Source: Klebsiella pneumoniae
GTDB taxonomy: Bacteria > Pseudomonadota > Gammaproteobacteria > Ga0077536
NCBI GenBank assembly: GCA_945862315.1
Contig: CAMAXW010000013.1
Coordinates: 1-64,000, forward strand
Length of the DNA stretch: 64,000 bases
Direction of reading: 5' to 3'
A program made the position numbers and the translations under genes. Position 1 is the first letter of the stretch. Every line of letters begins with the position of its first letter. Shown piece by piece: positions 47,064 through 54,289 of this stretch. The notes beneath the pieces are model-generated. The model ran no database searches. It worked only from the letters and a program-made list of their open reading frames with translations, and was not told the origin of the DNA.

Positions 47064-47159
47064 ATGAATCCACTCGAGACCTTACAGGGCACCGTTATTG
47101 CGGGCGTCGTGCTGGCGGTCATTTTGGCTTATGTAGCCACTCAACTCGCCGGCGCCTAG
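47064..47159 (+). CDS. 31-residue single-pass membrane peptide
   Basis: A short frame with a good ribosome binding site (GGGAG, seven bases upstream) encodes MNPLETLQG followed by a single hydrophobic helix (about 20 residues) and the end QLAGA. Its place 48 bases before the PuuD-like membrane protein on the same strand and its clean start make it a probable real gene. No family is known to me. Confidence 0.5.
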   Translation: MNPLETLQGTVIAGVVLAVILAYVATQLAGA

Positions 47160-47207
47160 GCCCGCGTTGACGAATTCAAAAAAAATCGCATTGAGGAGAA
47201 TTTAAGA

Positions 47208-47735
47208 ATGGATATCGTAATATTTGACCGCTGGCTGCATATCGTGGCCGGCGTGATGTGGGTTGGCCTGCTGTATTATTTTAATTTCGTGCAAGTGCCC
47301 GCGTTAGGGCAGGCCGCTGCAGAGGCGAATGCCGGCGGGCCTGGTGGGGCGGCCATCACGAAATATGTGGCGCCACGGGCGTTGTTTTGGTTCCGGTATT
47401 CGGCCCTCGTCACTTGGCTGACCGGTGCTTATTATCTCCACGCCAGCCCGTACACCTTAGACGGCGCGTTCACACTCGGCTTGCGGCTGGAGACCCCGAG
47501 TTTGGTGGTGACCTCGATTGGCATGGGCGCCTGGTTGGGCACCATCATGCTGTTGAACGTGTGGGGCCTAATTTGGCCCAACCAGAAAAAAATTCTTGGC
47601 ATCGTGCCGGCTACTGATGAGCAAAAAGTGCGCGCCAGACGCGTGGCATTTCTAGCCTCGCGCACCAACGTAGCACTCTCCATCCCGATGCTCATGTTCA
47701 TGCAGTCTGGCCACGGTCTGCCGTTCTTCGGCTAA
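47208..47735 (+). CDS. PuuD-like integral membrane protein (urate-hydroxylase N-domain family)
   Basis: A 175-residue protein with about four helices and family motifs RWLHIVAGVMWVGLLYYFNF, PRALFWFRYSALVTWLTG, GTIMLLNVWGLIWPNQKK and ASRTNVALSIPMLMFM. These match the membrane domain of PuuD-type proteins, in which it is joined to a cytochrome c domain; here no haem motif follows. A role in electron transfer is possible, but not urate oxidation as such. A GAGGAG site precedes the ATG. Confidence 0.75.
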   Translation: MDIVIFDRWLHIVAGVMWVGLLYYFNFVQVPALGQAAAEANAGGPGGAAITKYVAPRALFWFRYSALVTWLTGAYYLHASPYTLDGAFTLGLRLETPSLVVTSIGMGAWLGTIMLLNVWGLIWPNQKKILGIVPATDEQKVRARRVAFLASRTNVALSIPMLMFMQSGHGLPFFG

Positions 47736-47758
47736 GCCGCTTCCGCAACTGCGCAACT

Positions 47759-47784
47759 TGAACCCGGCCAGCTGGCCGGGTTCA
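47759..47784. terminator. Perfect 26-bp palindrome between the PuuD-like gene and argD
   Basis: TGAACCCGGCCAG is followed directly by its exact reverse complement. A very stable stem is expected; no T run follows. It may end the upstream transcript or be a protein-binding site ahead of argD, 37 bases before the argD ATG. Confidence 0.5.
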
Positions 47785-47821
47785 GCATTCTTGGCAACCG
47801 CATTTTCCGCAGAGTACGCCC

Positions 47822-49021
47822 ATGAACATCCCTGCTCTCATGCCGACCTACGGTCGGATGGACGTCAAATTCGTGCGTGGCGCCGGGGTCTGGCTGTGGG
47901 ACGAGGAAGGCCGACGCTATCTCGACGCTTTAAGTGGGATTGCCGTTTGCGGCCTCGGCCACGCGCATCCAAGGCTGGCCGCAGCATTGTGTGATCAAGC
48001 CAGCGTGCTCTGGCATACGTCCAATCTTTACCGGGTGGAGTGGCAGGAACGCCTCGCCGAGACCCTCATCGGGCGCAGCGGTCTGGACGCTGTCTTTTTT
48101 GCTAACTCGGGTGCGGAAGCCAACGAAGCCGCCATCAAACTCGCCCGTCTTGCGGGACACCGGGCCGGGGTGGAACGGCCGGCCATTATCGTGATGGACG
48201 GTAGTTTTCATGGGCGCACGCTGGGGGCGTTGAGCGCCACCGGCAATGCGAAGGTACAGCTAGGTTTTGGTCCGCTGCTGGAGGGGTTTGTGCGCGTGCC
48301 TTATGGGGATGCCGCGGCCGTTGCCCGGGTGGTGGCAGAAAATCCGGCGGTGGTCGCGGTGCTGGTAGAGCCCATTCAAGGTGAAGGTGGCGTGGTGGTG
48401 CCGCCTGCCGATTACCTGCCGGAATTGCGGTCCTTGTGTGATCGCCACGGCTTGCTGTTGATGCTTGACGAAGTCCAAACCGGCATGGGTCGAACGGGTC
48501 ATTGGTTTGCCTTTCAGGGCATGGGGGTGCGCCCAGATGTCATGACCCTCGCCAAGGGCTTGGGTAACGGTTTTCCCATTGGCGCCTGCTTGGCCGGTGG
48601 CGCGGCGGCAAAGGTCTTGCAGCCGGGTTCGCATGGCTCAACTTTTGGCGGCAACCCATTGGCGGCCTGTGTGGCCCAGACCGTGTGCGACATCCTTGAA
48701 GAGCAGCAACTGGCGGGCCGTGCGGGGGCTTTAGGCGCCACGATGCGCGAGGGTTTTGCCCGCCAATTGGCGCATTTGCCCGGCTTTGTTGAGGTGCGAG
48801 GGCGCGGTTTGATGCTCGGCATCGTGCTCGACCGGCCCTGTGGGGTCTTGGTGCAACGGGCGCTGGCTAATGGCTTGCTGATTAACGTCACCGCCGACAA
48901 AGTGGTGCGCTTGCTGCCCCCGCTGATCACCAGCGATGCGGAAGCTACCCAAATGGTTGACGGGGTCAGCGCGCTGGTGGCTGCGTTTTTAGCGGAACCC
49001 AGCATCCCGGCGGGCGCATGA
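47822..49021 (+). CDS. argD: Acetylornithine/succinyldiaminopimelate aminotransferase
   Basis: A 399-residue class III aminotransferase with FFANSGAEANEAAIKLAR (about residue 92), LLMLDEVQTGMGRTG (about 215) and the PLP lysine in TLAKGLGNGFPIG (about 245). It makes N-acetylornithine from the semialdehyde in arginine synthesis. It precedes argF, overlapping by four bases (ATGA), which supports the arginine role over the diaminopimelate one. Confidence 0.92.
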   Translation: MNIPALMPTYGRMDVKFVRGAGVWLWDEEGRRYLDALSGIAVCGLGHAHPRLAAALCDQASVLWHTSNLYRVEWQERLAETLIGRSGLDAVFFANSGAEANEAAIKLARLAGHRAGVERPAIIVMDGSFHGRTLGALSATGNAKVQLGFGPLLEGFVRVPYGDAAAVARVVAENPAVVAVLVEPIQGEGGVVVPPADYLPELRSLCDRHGLLLMLDEVQTGMGRTGHWFAFQGMGVRPDVMTLAKGLGNGFPIGACLAGGAAAKVLQPGSHGSTFGGNPLAACVAQTVCDILEEQQLAGRAGALGATMREGFARQLAHLPGFVEVRGRGLMLGIVLDRPCGVLVQRALANGLLINVTADKVVRLLPPLITSDAEATQMVDGVSALVAAFLAEPSIPAGA

Positions 49022-49932
49022 GTATTCGCCACTTTATCAATCTATCGGATCTCTCCAGCACGGAAATTCGGACGCTGCTGGCGCGCGCCACCGAACTCAA
49101 GCAGCGGCGCGCGGCCGGTGAGAAGCCCCGTTTGTTTGAGCACAAAGTGCTCACGATGATTTTTGAAAAATCCTCGACGCGCACGCGCGTGTCTTTTGAG
49201 ACCGCGATGATCGAGGGCGGGGGCGGCGCAATTTTTCTCTCCCCACGAGACTCCCAACTGGGGCGTGGCGAACCGGTAGAAGACACCGCACGCGTGCTCT
49301 CACAAATGTGTGACGCCATCATGGTCCGTACGTTTGCCCATGACCTCGTGGAGCGTCTGGCGCGGTTCGCCAGCGTGCCCGTGATTAACGGCCTGACCGA
49401 CCGCTCCCATCCCTGCCAACTGCTGGCAGACATGCAAACGTTTTTCGAACACCGTGGCGACATCGCAGGGCGCAAGGTTGCTTGGGTCGGCGATGGCAAC
49501 AATATGTGCAACACCTACATTGAAGCGGCAGGTTTATTGAATTTTCAATTGACGGTGGCCGTACCGGCGGGCTTTGAGCCGGCGGCGCTGTCAGCCCAGT
49601 CAGGCGCTGGCGGCCATGTCACCCTAACCCAAGATCCCGCTGAGGCCGTCCGGGGTGCCGACCTAGTCGTCACCGACGTGTGGGTGAGTATGGGTCAAGA
49701 AGAAGAAGCCGCCCGTCGCCGGCAGGTCATGGCGCCATTTCAAGTTAATTCAGCGCTGATGGCGCGGGCGGCCCCAGGTGCGCTCTTCATGCATTGCCTA
49801 CCCGCGCACCGGGGCGAAGAAGTGGCCACCGAGGTGCTCGAGGCAGCGCACAGTGTGGTGTGGGAGGAGGCGGGCAATCGGCTGCACGCGCAGAAGGCGT
49901 TGTTGGAATTCTTGTTGCAGCAGGGCCGCTGA
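49018..49932 (+). CDS. argF: Ornithine carbamoyltransferase
   Basis: A 304-residue protein with SSTRTRVSFE (about residue 45), HPCQLLADM (about 127), and HCLPAHRG (about 260), the carbamoyl-phosphate and ornithine motifs of OTCases. It makes citrulline from ornithine in arginine synthesis. Start ATG overlaps the argD stop as ATGA. surE follows after four bases, so argD, argF, surE, pcm and nlpD may share one transcript. Confidence 0.95.
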   Translation: MSIRHFINLSDLSSTEIRTLLARATELKQRRAAGEKPRLFEHKVLTMIFEKSSTRTRVSFETAMIEGGGGAIFLSPRDSQLGRGEPVEDTARVLSQMCDAIMVRTFAHDLVERLARFASVPVINGLTDRSHPCQLLADMQTFFEHRGDIAGRKVAWVGDGNNMCNTYIEAAGLLNFQLTVAVPAGFEPAALSAQSGAGGHVTLTQDPAEAVRGADLVVTDVWVSMGQEEEAARRRQVMAPFQVNSALMARAAPGALFMHCLPAHRGEEVATEVLEAAHSVVWEEAGNRLHAQKALLEFLLQQGR

Positions 49933-49936
49933 GCGA

Positions 49937-50683
49937 GTGCGATTTTTGCTCTGCAATGACGACGGTTATCGTGCCCCGGGCTTGGCTGCACTGGCGACCA
50001 CGCTGCGCGCCTTCGGCCATGTGACGATAGTCGCACCGGAACGCAACTGCAGCGGCGCCAGTAATTCCTTGACCCTCGACCGCCCTTTGCGCGCGACCCG
50101 CGTGGCCGAGGATGTGTTTATGGTCGACGGCACGCCCGCTGACTGCGCCTATTTGGCGCTCACGGAACTGCTGGCCGAAAAACCCGACTTGGTCGTCTCG
50201 GGCATCAATGCTGGCGAGAACTTGGGGGAGGATGTGCTGTACTCGGGAACGGTGGCCGCCGCGATGGAGGGTTGCCTGTTGGGCACCCCGGCGCTGGCGT
50301 TTTCGCTGGCAGGGTCGGACCCGACGGACTATGCTGGCGCTGCTCGGGTTGCCGGCGAGTTGGTGCAGAAATTTATGGCAGAGGGCATGTCGCCGCACTG
50401 GTTGCTCAACATTAATATTCCCGATGTGCCGGCGCCGGCACTTTGCGATGCGCAGGTTACGCGGCTCGGGCGCCGCCAAAGGGACGCCATCTCGATCATG
50501 CAAAAAGACCCGCGTGGCCGGCCCATGTACTGGATAGGTCCGGTGGGAGTGCCCGACGCGCAGGCTGGCCCCGGTACCGACTTCTACGCGATCGCGGCAG
50601 GTTTTGTCTCGATCACCCCGCTGCAAATGGATCTGTCGGCCTATGCCGTGATGGAAGGCCTTGCGACATGGTTGAGGAAATAG
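49937..50683 (+). CDS. surE: 5'/3'-nucleotidase SurE
   Basis: A 248-residue protein starting VRFLLCNDDGY with the metal-binding NDDG motif, then SGINAGENLGEDV and YSGTVAAAMEGC. SurE is a broad nucleotidase linked to stationary-phase survival. The GTG at 49937 is the start because it puts the first strand at residue 2; a frame open further upstream is a shadow of argF. It is followed 10 bases later by pcm, the usual pairing. Confidence 0.94.
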   Translation: MRFLLCNDDGYRAPGLAALATTLRAFGHVTIVAPERNCSGASNSLTLDRPLRATRVAEDVFMVDGTPADCAYLALTELLAEKPDLVVSGINAGENLGEDVLYSGTVAAAMEGCLLGTPALAFSLAGSDPTDYAGAARVAGELVQKFMAEGMSPHWLLNINIPDVPAPALCDAQVTRLGRRQRDAISIMQKDPRGRPMYWIGPVGVPDAQAGPGTDFYAIAAGFVSITPLQMDLSAYAVMEGLATWLRK

Positions 50684-50693
50684 CGTCACAGCG

Positions 50694-51353
50694 ATGATGA
50701 CCGACCGCAGCGGCATTGGTCTGACTTCGCAACGCGCCCGTAACCGGCTCGTCGACCTGTTGCGCGAGATGGGCATCAGTTCGGAAGAAGTCTTGGAACT
50801 CATCAGCAGCACCCCTCGACATTTGTTCGTGGACGAGGCTTTGGCCAGCCGCGCCTACGAAAACAACGCGCTGCCCATTGGCTTTGGACAGACCATCTCC
50901 CAACCCTACGTCGTTGCGGCGATGACCCAAGTGCTGCGCGAAACAGGTCCGCTGGATCGCGTATTGGAAATTGGTGGGGGCTGTGGATACCAGAGCGCCG
51001 TCTTGGCCCGCATCGCCAGCCAGGTGTATACCGTCGAGCGCATTGCGGCCTTGGCGAATCGGTTGCGCTCGCGGCTCCACGAGCTAAGCATTGCCAATGT
51101 TCGGGTGCGCCACGGCGATGGCCGTTTGGGCTGGGCTGCGCAAGCGCCGTTCGACGCCGTACTGGTTGCCGCAGCCGCGCCCACGATGCCCAAGGCGCTG
51201 CTCGAACAGTTGTCAATTGGAGGGCGTGCGGTGATGCCGATCGGGCGCCAAGGTGATCAAATGCTAACCCTGTTTCGGCGCACGGAGGACGGCATCGAAG
51301 AACAACCGCTGCAACGAGTCAGTTTTGTGCCCTTACTCGACAATGTTGACTAA
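50694..51353 (+). CDS. pcm: Protein-L-isoaspartate O-methyltransferase
   Basis: A 219-residue protein with IGFGQTISQPYVVAAMT (about residue 63), the SAM-binding LEIGGGCGYQSAVLA (about 90) and PFDAVLVAAAAP (about 145). Pcm methylates isoaspartyl residues to start their repair. It follows surE and overlaps the first bases of nlpD, the conserved order in gammaproteobacteria. Confidence 0.94.
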   Translation: MMTDRSGIGLTSQRARNRLVDLLREMGISSEEVLELISSTPRHLFVDEALASRAYENNALPIGFGQTISQPYVVAAMTQVLRETGPLDRVLEIGGGCGYQSAVLARIASQVYTVERIAALANRLRSRLHELSIANVRVRHGDGRLGWAAQAPFDAVLVAAAAPTMPKALLEQLSIGGRAVMPIGRQGDQMLTLFRRTEDGIEEQPLQRVSFVPLLDNVD

Positions 51354-52305
51354 GTTTCATCCATCGTTAGGGTTCGCGTTACTGCTCGCTGGCGGCGCGT
51401 TGTGCGCCTTGTTGGTGGGCGGCTGTGCCAGTTCCAGCCTGGCGCCGATTGAGCAAAAATCATTCTCCAAGCCTGCCCCGCTCGCAAAAGTTGCCACGCC
51501 GCGCAAGCCACCGCAGGTGTCCGCAACTCCCCCTGCGGTGTATCGGGTGGCGGCAGGCGACACGCTGTATTCCATCGCTTGGCGTTATGGACTGGATGCC
51601 CGAGATATCGGGCGCTGGAACCAACTCGATAATTTCAATCGCATTCTAGTCGGGCAGTCGCTGGTACTGCGCGATCGCTCCGCATCGGGATCGCCGGCCG
51701 GGCTGGCGCTCGCCCCTGCCACGCTCGGCAAACCGGTGCCGTTGTCGGCAACCCCCAGCGCCCTCCCAAGACCCATCGACGCCAATACCGAGGTTGCCGG
51801 GGTGGCGGGCGCTCCCGCTGCTGCGGCAATCACGCCAGCCGGCACGACCGGCACGCCCGGCACGCCCGAGGTCGCGGATGCCGCCGAGGCGGAGGATGAC
51901 GCGGCGCCTGAGGTCTCGGCTGGAGCGCGCACTAGTGGCGGTATCGCTTGGCGTTGGCCGGCCACCGGTACCGCGAAAAACACCGTGGCGGCGACCGGCG
52001 CCGTTGGTCTCGACATTACGGGCAAACGGGGTCAACCGGTGTCGGCAGCGGCTGATGGTCAAGTCGTTTATAGCGGCAACGGATTACGCGGTTATGGCCA
52101 ACTGGTCATCATCAAGCACAACGAGGTGTTTCTGAGCGCATACGCCCACAACGACAAATTGCTGGTAGTCGAAGGTGCCAAGGTCAAGGCCGGTCAGCAG
52201 ATTGCGGCGATGGGTGATTCTGAGGCGGATGTTGTCGCGTTACATTTTGAAATCCGTCAGGGTGGCAAGGCGGTGGCGCCGCGGCAGTTTCTGCCTGCTC
52301 GCTGA
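51343..52305 (+). CDS. nlpD: NlpD-like lipoprotein, LysM and M23 domains
   Basis: A 320-residue lipoprotein with lipobox LVGGC (cysteine about residue 28), one LysM domain (VYRVAAGDTLYSIAWRYG, about residue 67), a long low-complexity linker and a C-terminal M23-like domain (GLDITGKRGQPV, then GYGQLVIIKHNEVFLSAYAHN and LHFEIRQGG). The M23 zinc residues are incomplete (no H-x3-D in the first part), as in NlpD and EnvC, which activate amidases instead of cutting peptidoglycan. It overlaps pcm by eleven bases. rpoS, the usual next gene, is absent. Confidence 0.9.
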   Translation: MLTKFHPSLGFALLLAGGALCALLVGGCASSSLAPIEQKSFSKPAPLAKVATPRKPPQVSATPPAVYRVAAGDTLYSIAWRYGLDARDIGRWNQLDNFNRILVGQSLVLRDRSASGSPAGLALAPATLGKPVPLSATPSALPRPIDANTEVAGVAGAPAAAAITPAGTTGTPGTPEVADAAEAEDDAAPEVSAGARTSGGIAWRWPATGTAKNTVAATGAVGLDITGKRGQPVSAAADGQVVYSGNGLRGYGQLVIIKHNEVFLSAYAHNDKLLVVEGAKVKAGQQIAAMGDSEADVVALHFEIRQGGKAVAPRQFLPAR

Positions 52306-52463
52306 ACTGGGCGCCACGGCAGGTTGGTTTGCGCGTGGCGCTAGCGGGAAGCAGCGAGCGTGAGCCGGGGAAATCACGCGCTAGCGCCGGTGGCGAGGGT
52401 TGCTAGCGCAGGGCGCGCCGTCGATGTTTTCAATGAAGACTGCGCGCAGTCGGTGCTGCACGC

Positions 52464-52856
52464 TCAGGGGGCTGGTGGTATTGCCCCGACCGGGAACAGC
52501 ACCGCGCAGACCGAACGCGATTCCGCGACTAATACGTTATAGACGCGACAGGCCGACGCGGTGGTCATGATTTCGCAACCAATGCCGCGTGCCAGAATGC
52601 CGGCGACGGTCGCTGACGGTAAAAAAATTTGGCGGCTGCCGGTTCCAATGATGATGAGATCCGTACCCAAGGTACACAGTTCGGCAAGATGTTCTGCGGT
52701 CAGTTCTTGCACCGTGGCGGGCAATCGGTCGCAATCGAGATAGTGGCCGGCAATGATCATTGGGGTGGTGATTTTGCGTTCGCCGACCATAAATTCTCCC
52801 GGTCCGTAAGAGCGGATGATGGGCGTGCCGGCGCTGTTATCCAGTTCAAATTTCAT
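52464..52856 (-). CDS. Mth938/Xcc1710-like domain protein
   Basis: A 130-residue protein with IRSYGPGEFMVG, LGTDLIIIGTGSRQIF and ARGIGCEIMTTASACRVYNVL, the motif order of the DUF498/Mth938-like family. A role in assembling or controlling respiratory complex proteins has been suggested for eukaryotic homologues, but the bacterial function is open. The ATG at 52856 (MKFELD) is chosen to match the family start. It is divergent from adk. Confidence 0.8.
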   Translation of the reverse strand: MKFELDNSAGTPIIRSYGPGEFMVGERKITTPMIIAGHYLDCDRLPATVQELTAEHLAELCTLGTDLIIIGTGSRQIFLPSATVAGILARGIGCEIMTTASACRVYNVLVAESRSVCAVLFPVGAIPPAP

Positions 52857-52966
52857 GCTGCGGTCCGTGTAAGAAGGAAGAGGTGGCGCTGCCATCAGCA
52901 GCCTAGACGGACGCCGTTCCAGCAGTCAATGATATCGATAGAGACACATTAAGGGGTTGAAGAAAG

Positions 52967-53614
52967 ATGAGAGTGATTTTGTTGGGAGGGCCCGGTGCGG
53001 GCAAGGGAACTCAGGCGGATTTTATTTCCCGGGAGTGGGGTATTCCTAAAATATCGACCGGCGATATGTTGCGCGCGGCAGTCAAGGCGGGCACGCCATT
53101 GGGTCGTGAGGCGAAGCAAATTATGGACACAGGTGGCTTGGTGTCTGATGAACTCATTCTTAATCTCATCAAAGATCGCCTGAGTGCTGACGATTGTGAA
53201 CGCGGCTTTCTGTTCGATGGCTTCCCGCGCACGATTCCGCAGGCAGCAGGACTGGATGCCATTGGCGTGCAGATCGATCGGGTAGTCGAAATTGCCGTGG
53301 CCGATGATGAAATTGTGCGCCGCATGTCCGGGCGCCGTACACATCTCGCCTCGGGTCGTAGTTACCATCTGCTATTCCATCCACCGCGTGTGGCAGGGTT
53401 AGATGATGAGACCGGGGAGCCGCTCGTGCAGCGTGATGACGATCACGAGGACACTGTTCGCAATCGACTGCGGGTCTATCACGAACAAACAGAACCACTC
53501 GTGGGTTTCTACTCGCAGCGTGCTGCGGAGGGCGCGCAATTGAAGTTTGTACGCGTGCCGGGTGTGGGATCGGTGGAGGAGATTCGCCTGCTAGTGCTCG
53601 ATGCCTTGAAATGA
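52967..53614 (+). CDS. adk: Adenylate kinase
   Basis: A 215-residue protein with the P-loop [10 protein letters not shown] (residues 7-16), the AMP-binding segment [16 protein letters not shown] and a long LID domain (about residues 122-160) without the zinc cysteines seen in some bacteria. It balances AMP, ADP and ATP. No operon partner is on the same strand; the Mth938-like gene lies divergent upstream and a histone-like gene follows 152 bases on. Confidence 0.96.
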   Translation: MRVILLGGPGAGKGTQADFISREWGIPKISTGDMLRAAVKAGTPLGREAKQIMDTGGLVSDELILNLIKDRLSADDCERGFLFDGFPRTIPQAAGLDAIGVQIDRVVEIAVADDEIVRRMSGRRTHLASGRSYHLLFHPPRVAGLDDETGEPLVQRDDDHEDTVRNRLRVYHEQTEPLVGFYSQRAAEGAQLKFVRVPGVGSVEEIRLLVLDALK

Positions 53615-53681
53615 AAAAGCAGCAGCGTTGTTGCGTTGAAGAAACAAAAAATTCACTTAGCTCGTTTTTTTATTAGATTGC

Positions 53682-53711
53682 TTTACATGTCCTTGTTAGC
53701 CGCAGTATAAG
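53682..53711 (+). promoter_or_regulatory. Predicted sigma-70 promoter of the histone-like gene
   Basis: TTTACA (53682-53687) and TATAAG (53706-53711) match the -35 and -10 consensus at five of six positions each, with an 18-base spacer. The AT-rich tract just upstream (53665-53680) may act as an UP element. Transcription would start about 50 bases before the ATG at 53767. Confidence 0.55.
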
Positions 53712-53766
53712 TGCGCCCGTGGTGTTGTTTTTTTTATTCAACTCAAGTTGAAAGAGGACTATGTAA

Positions 53767-54066
53767 ATGGCTACAGCGAAGAAGAAAGCGATCACTAAAG
53801 CACCGGCTGCGAAAGCTGCCGTGAAAAAACCGGCAGTGGCCAAGGCAGTGGTAAAAACCCCGCCGGCCGTGGTCAAGAAAGCGGTTGTGAAGAAAGCGGT
53901 TGTGAAGAAAGCGGTCGTGAAGAAAGCGGTCGCGAAGAAAGCGGTCGTGAAGAAAGCGGTCGTGAAGAAAGCGGTTGTGAAGAAAGCGGTCGTGAAGAAA
54001 GCGGTCGCGAAGAAAGCGGTCGCGAAGAAAGCGGTCGCGAAGAAAGCGGTCGCGAAGAAAAAATAA
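53767..54066 (+). CDS. Histone-H1-like lysine/alanine-rich protein
   Basis: A 99-residue very basic protein: residues 1-35 have mixed alanine, lysine, proline and threonine ([14 protein letters not shown]), followed by twelve pentapeptide repeats of the type AV(V/A)KK. This resembles the C-terminal tails of histone-H1-like bacterial proteins and of AlgP-type DNA-binding proteins. It should bind DNA without sequence specificity and may compact the nucleoid. A good promoter, a GAGGA site upstream and a strong terminator downstream make it a single-gene unit, and expression is probably high. Confidence 0.85.
   Translation: MATAKKKAITKAPAAKAAVKKPAVAKAVVKTPPAVVKKAVVKKAVVKKAVVKKAVAKKAVVKKAVVKKAVVKKAVVKKAVAKKAVAKKAVAKKAVAKKK
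53881..54060 (+). repeat. Twelve tandem 15-bp repeats in the histone-like gene
   Basis: The unit is GCGGT(T/C)G(T/C)GAAGAAA, present twelve times without interruption. Units differ only in two positions, giving AVVKK or AVAKK. The number of copies is expected to vary between strains by replication slippage; each change keeps the reading frame. Confidence 0.95.
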
Positions 54067-54099
54067 CGAAGGCCTGAACCCAGGCTAGGACCTGTGAGG

Positions 54100-54126
54100 G
54101 TGCCCGCTAGCGCAAGCGGGCACTTT
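54100..54126 (+). terminator. Rho-independent-type terminator after the histone-like gene
   Basis: GTGCCCGCT (54100-54108) pairs with AGCGGGCAC (54115-54123) around a six-base loop and is followed by TTT. The stem has nine GC-rich pairs. Confidence 0.7.
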
Positions 54127-54289
54127 CACTCATCCAACTCCAACCCGCACATACCCAACCCTGCCGGATGTTTAGAACGCCCGATCTTGATGAGGGCTTT
54201 TATTCGGCTGCCATGGCTAGCGAAATCATCGCAGAGTCTAAAAAACCCAGTTTGGGCGCGGCCGTGGGCCCTGCCGAGCGGCGTTGAAC

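Noticed and set aside
49787-50812. 341-codon minus-strand frame over surE
   Set aside because: Shadow of surE in high-GC DNA. It contains no recognisable motif.
53881-54060. Short regular repeats that might suggest a CRISPR array
   Set aside because: There are no spacers: the units are 15 bp and contiguous, and they encode AVVKK repeats in frame.
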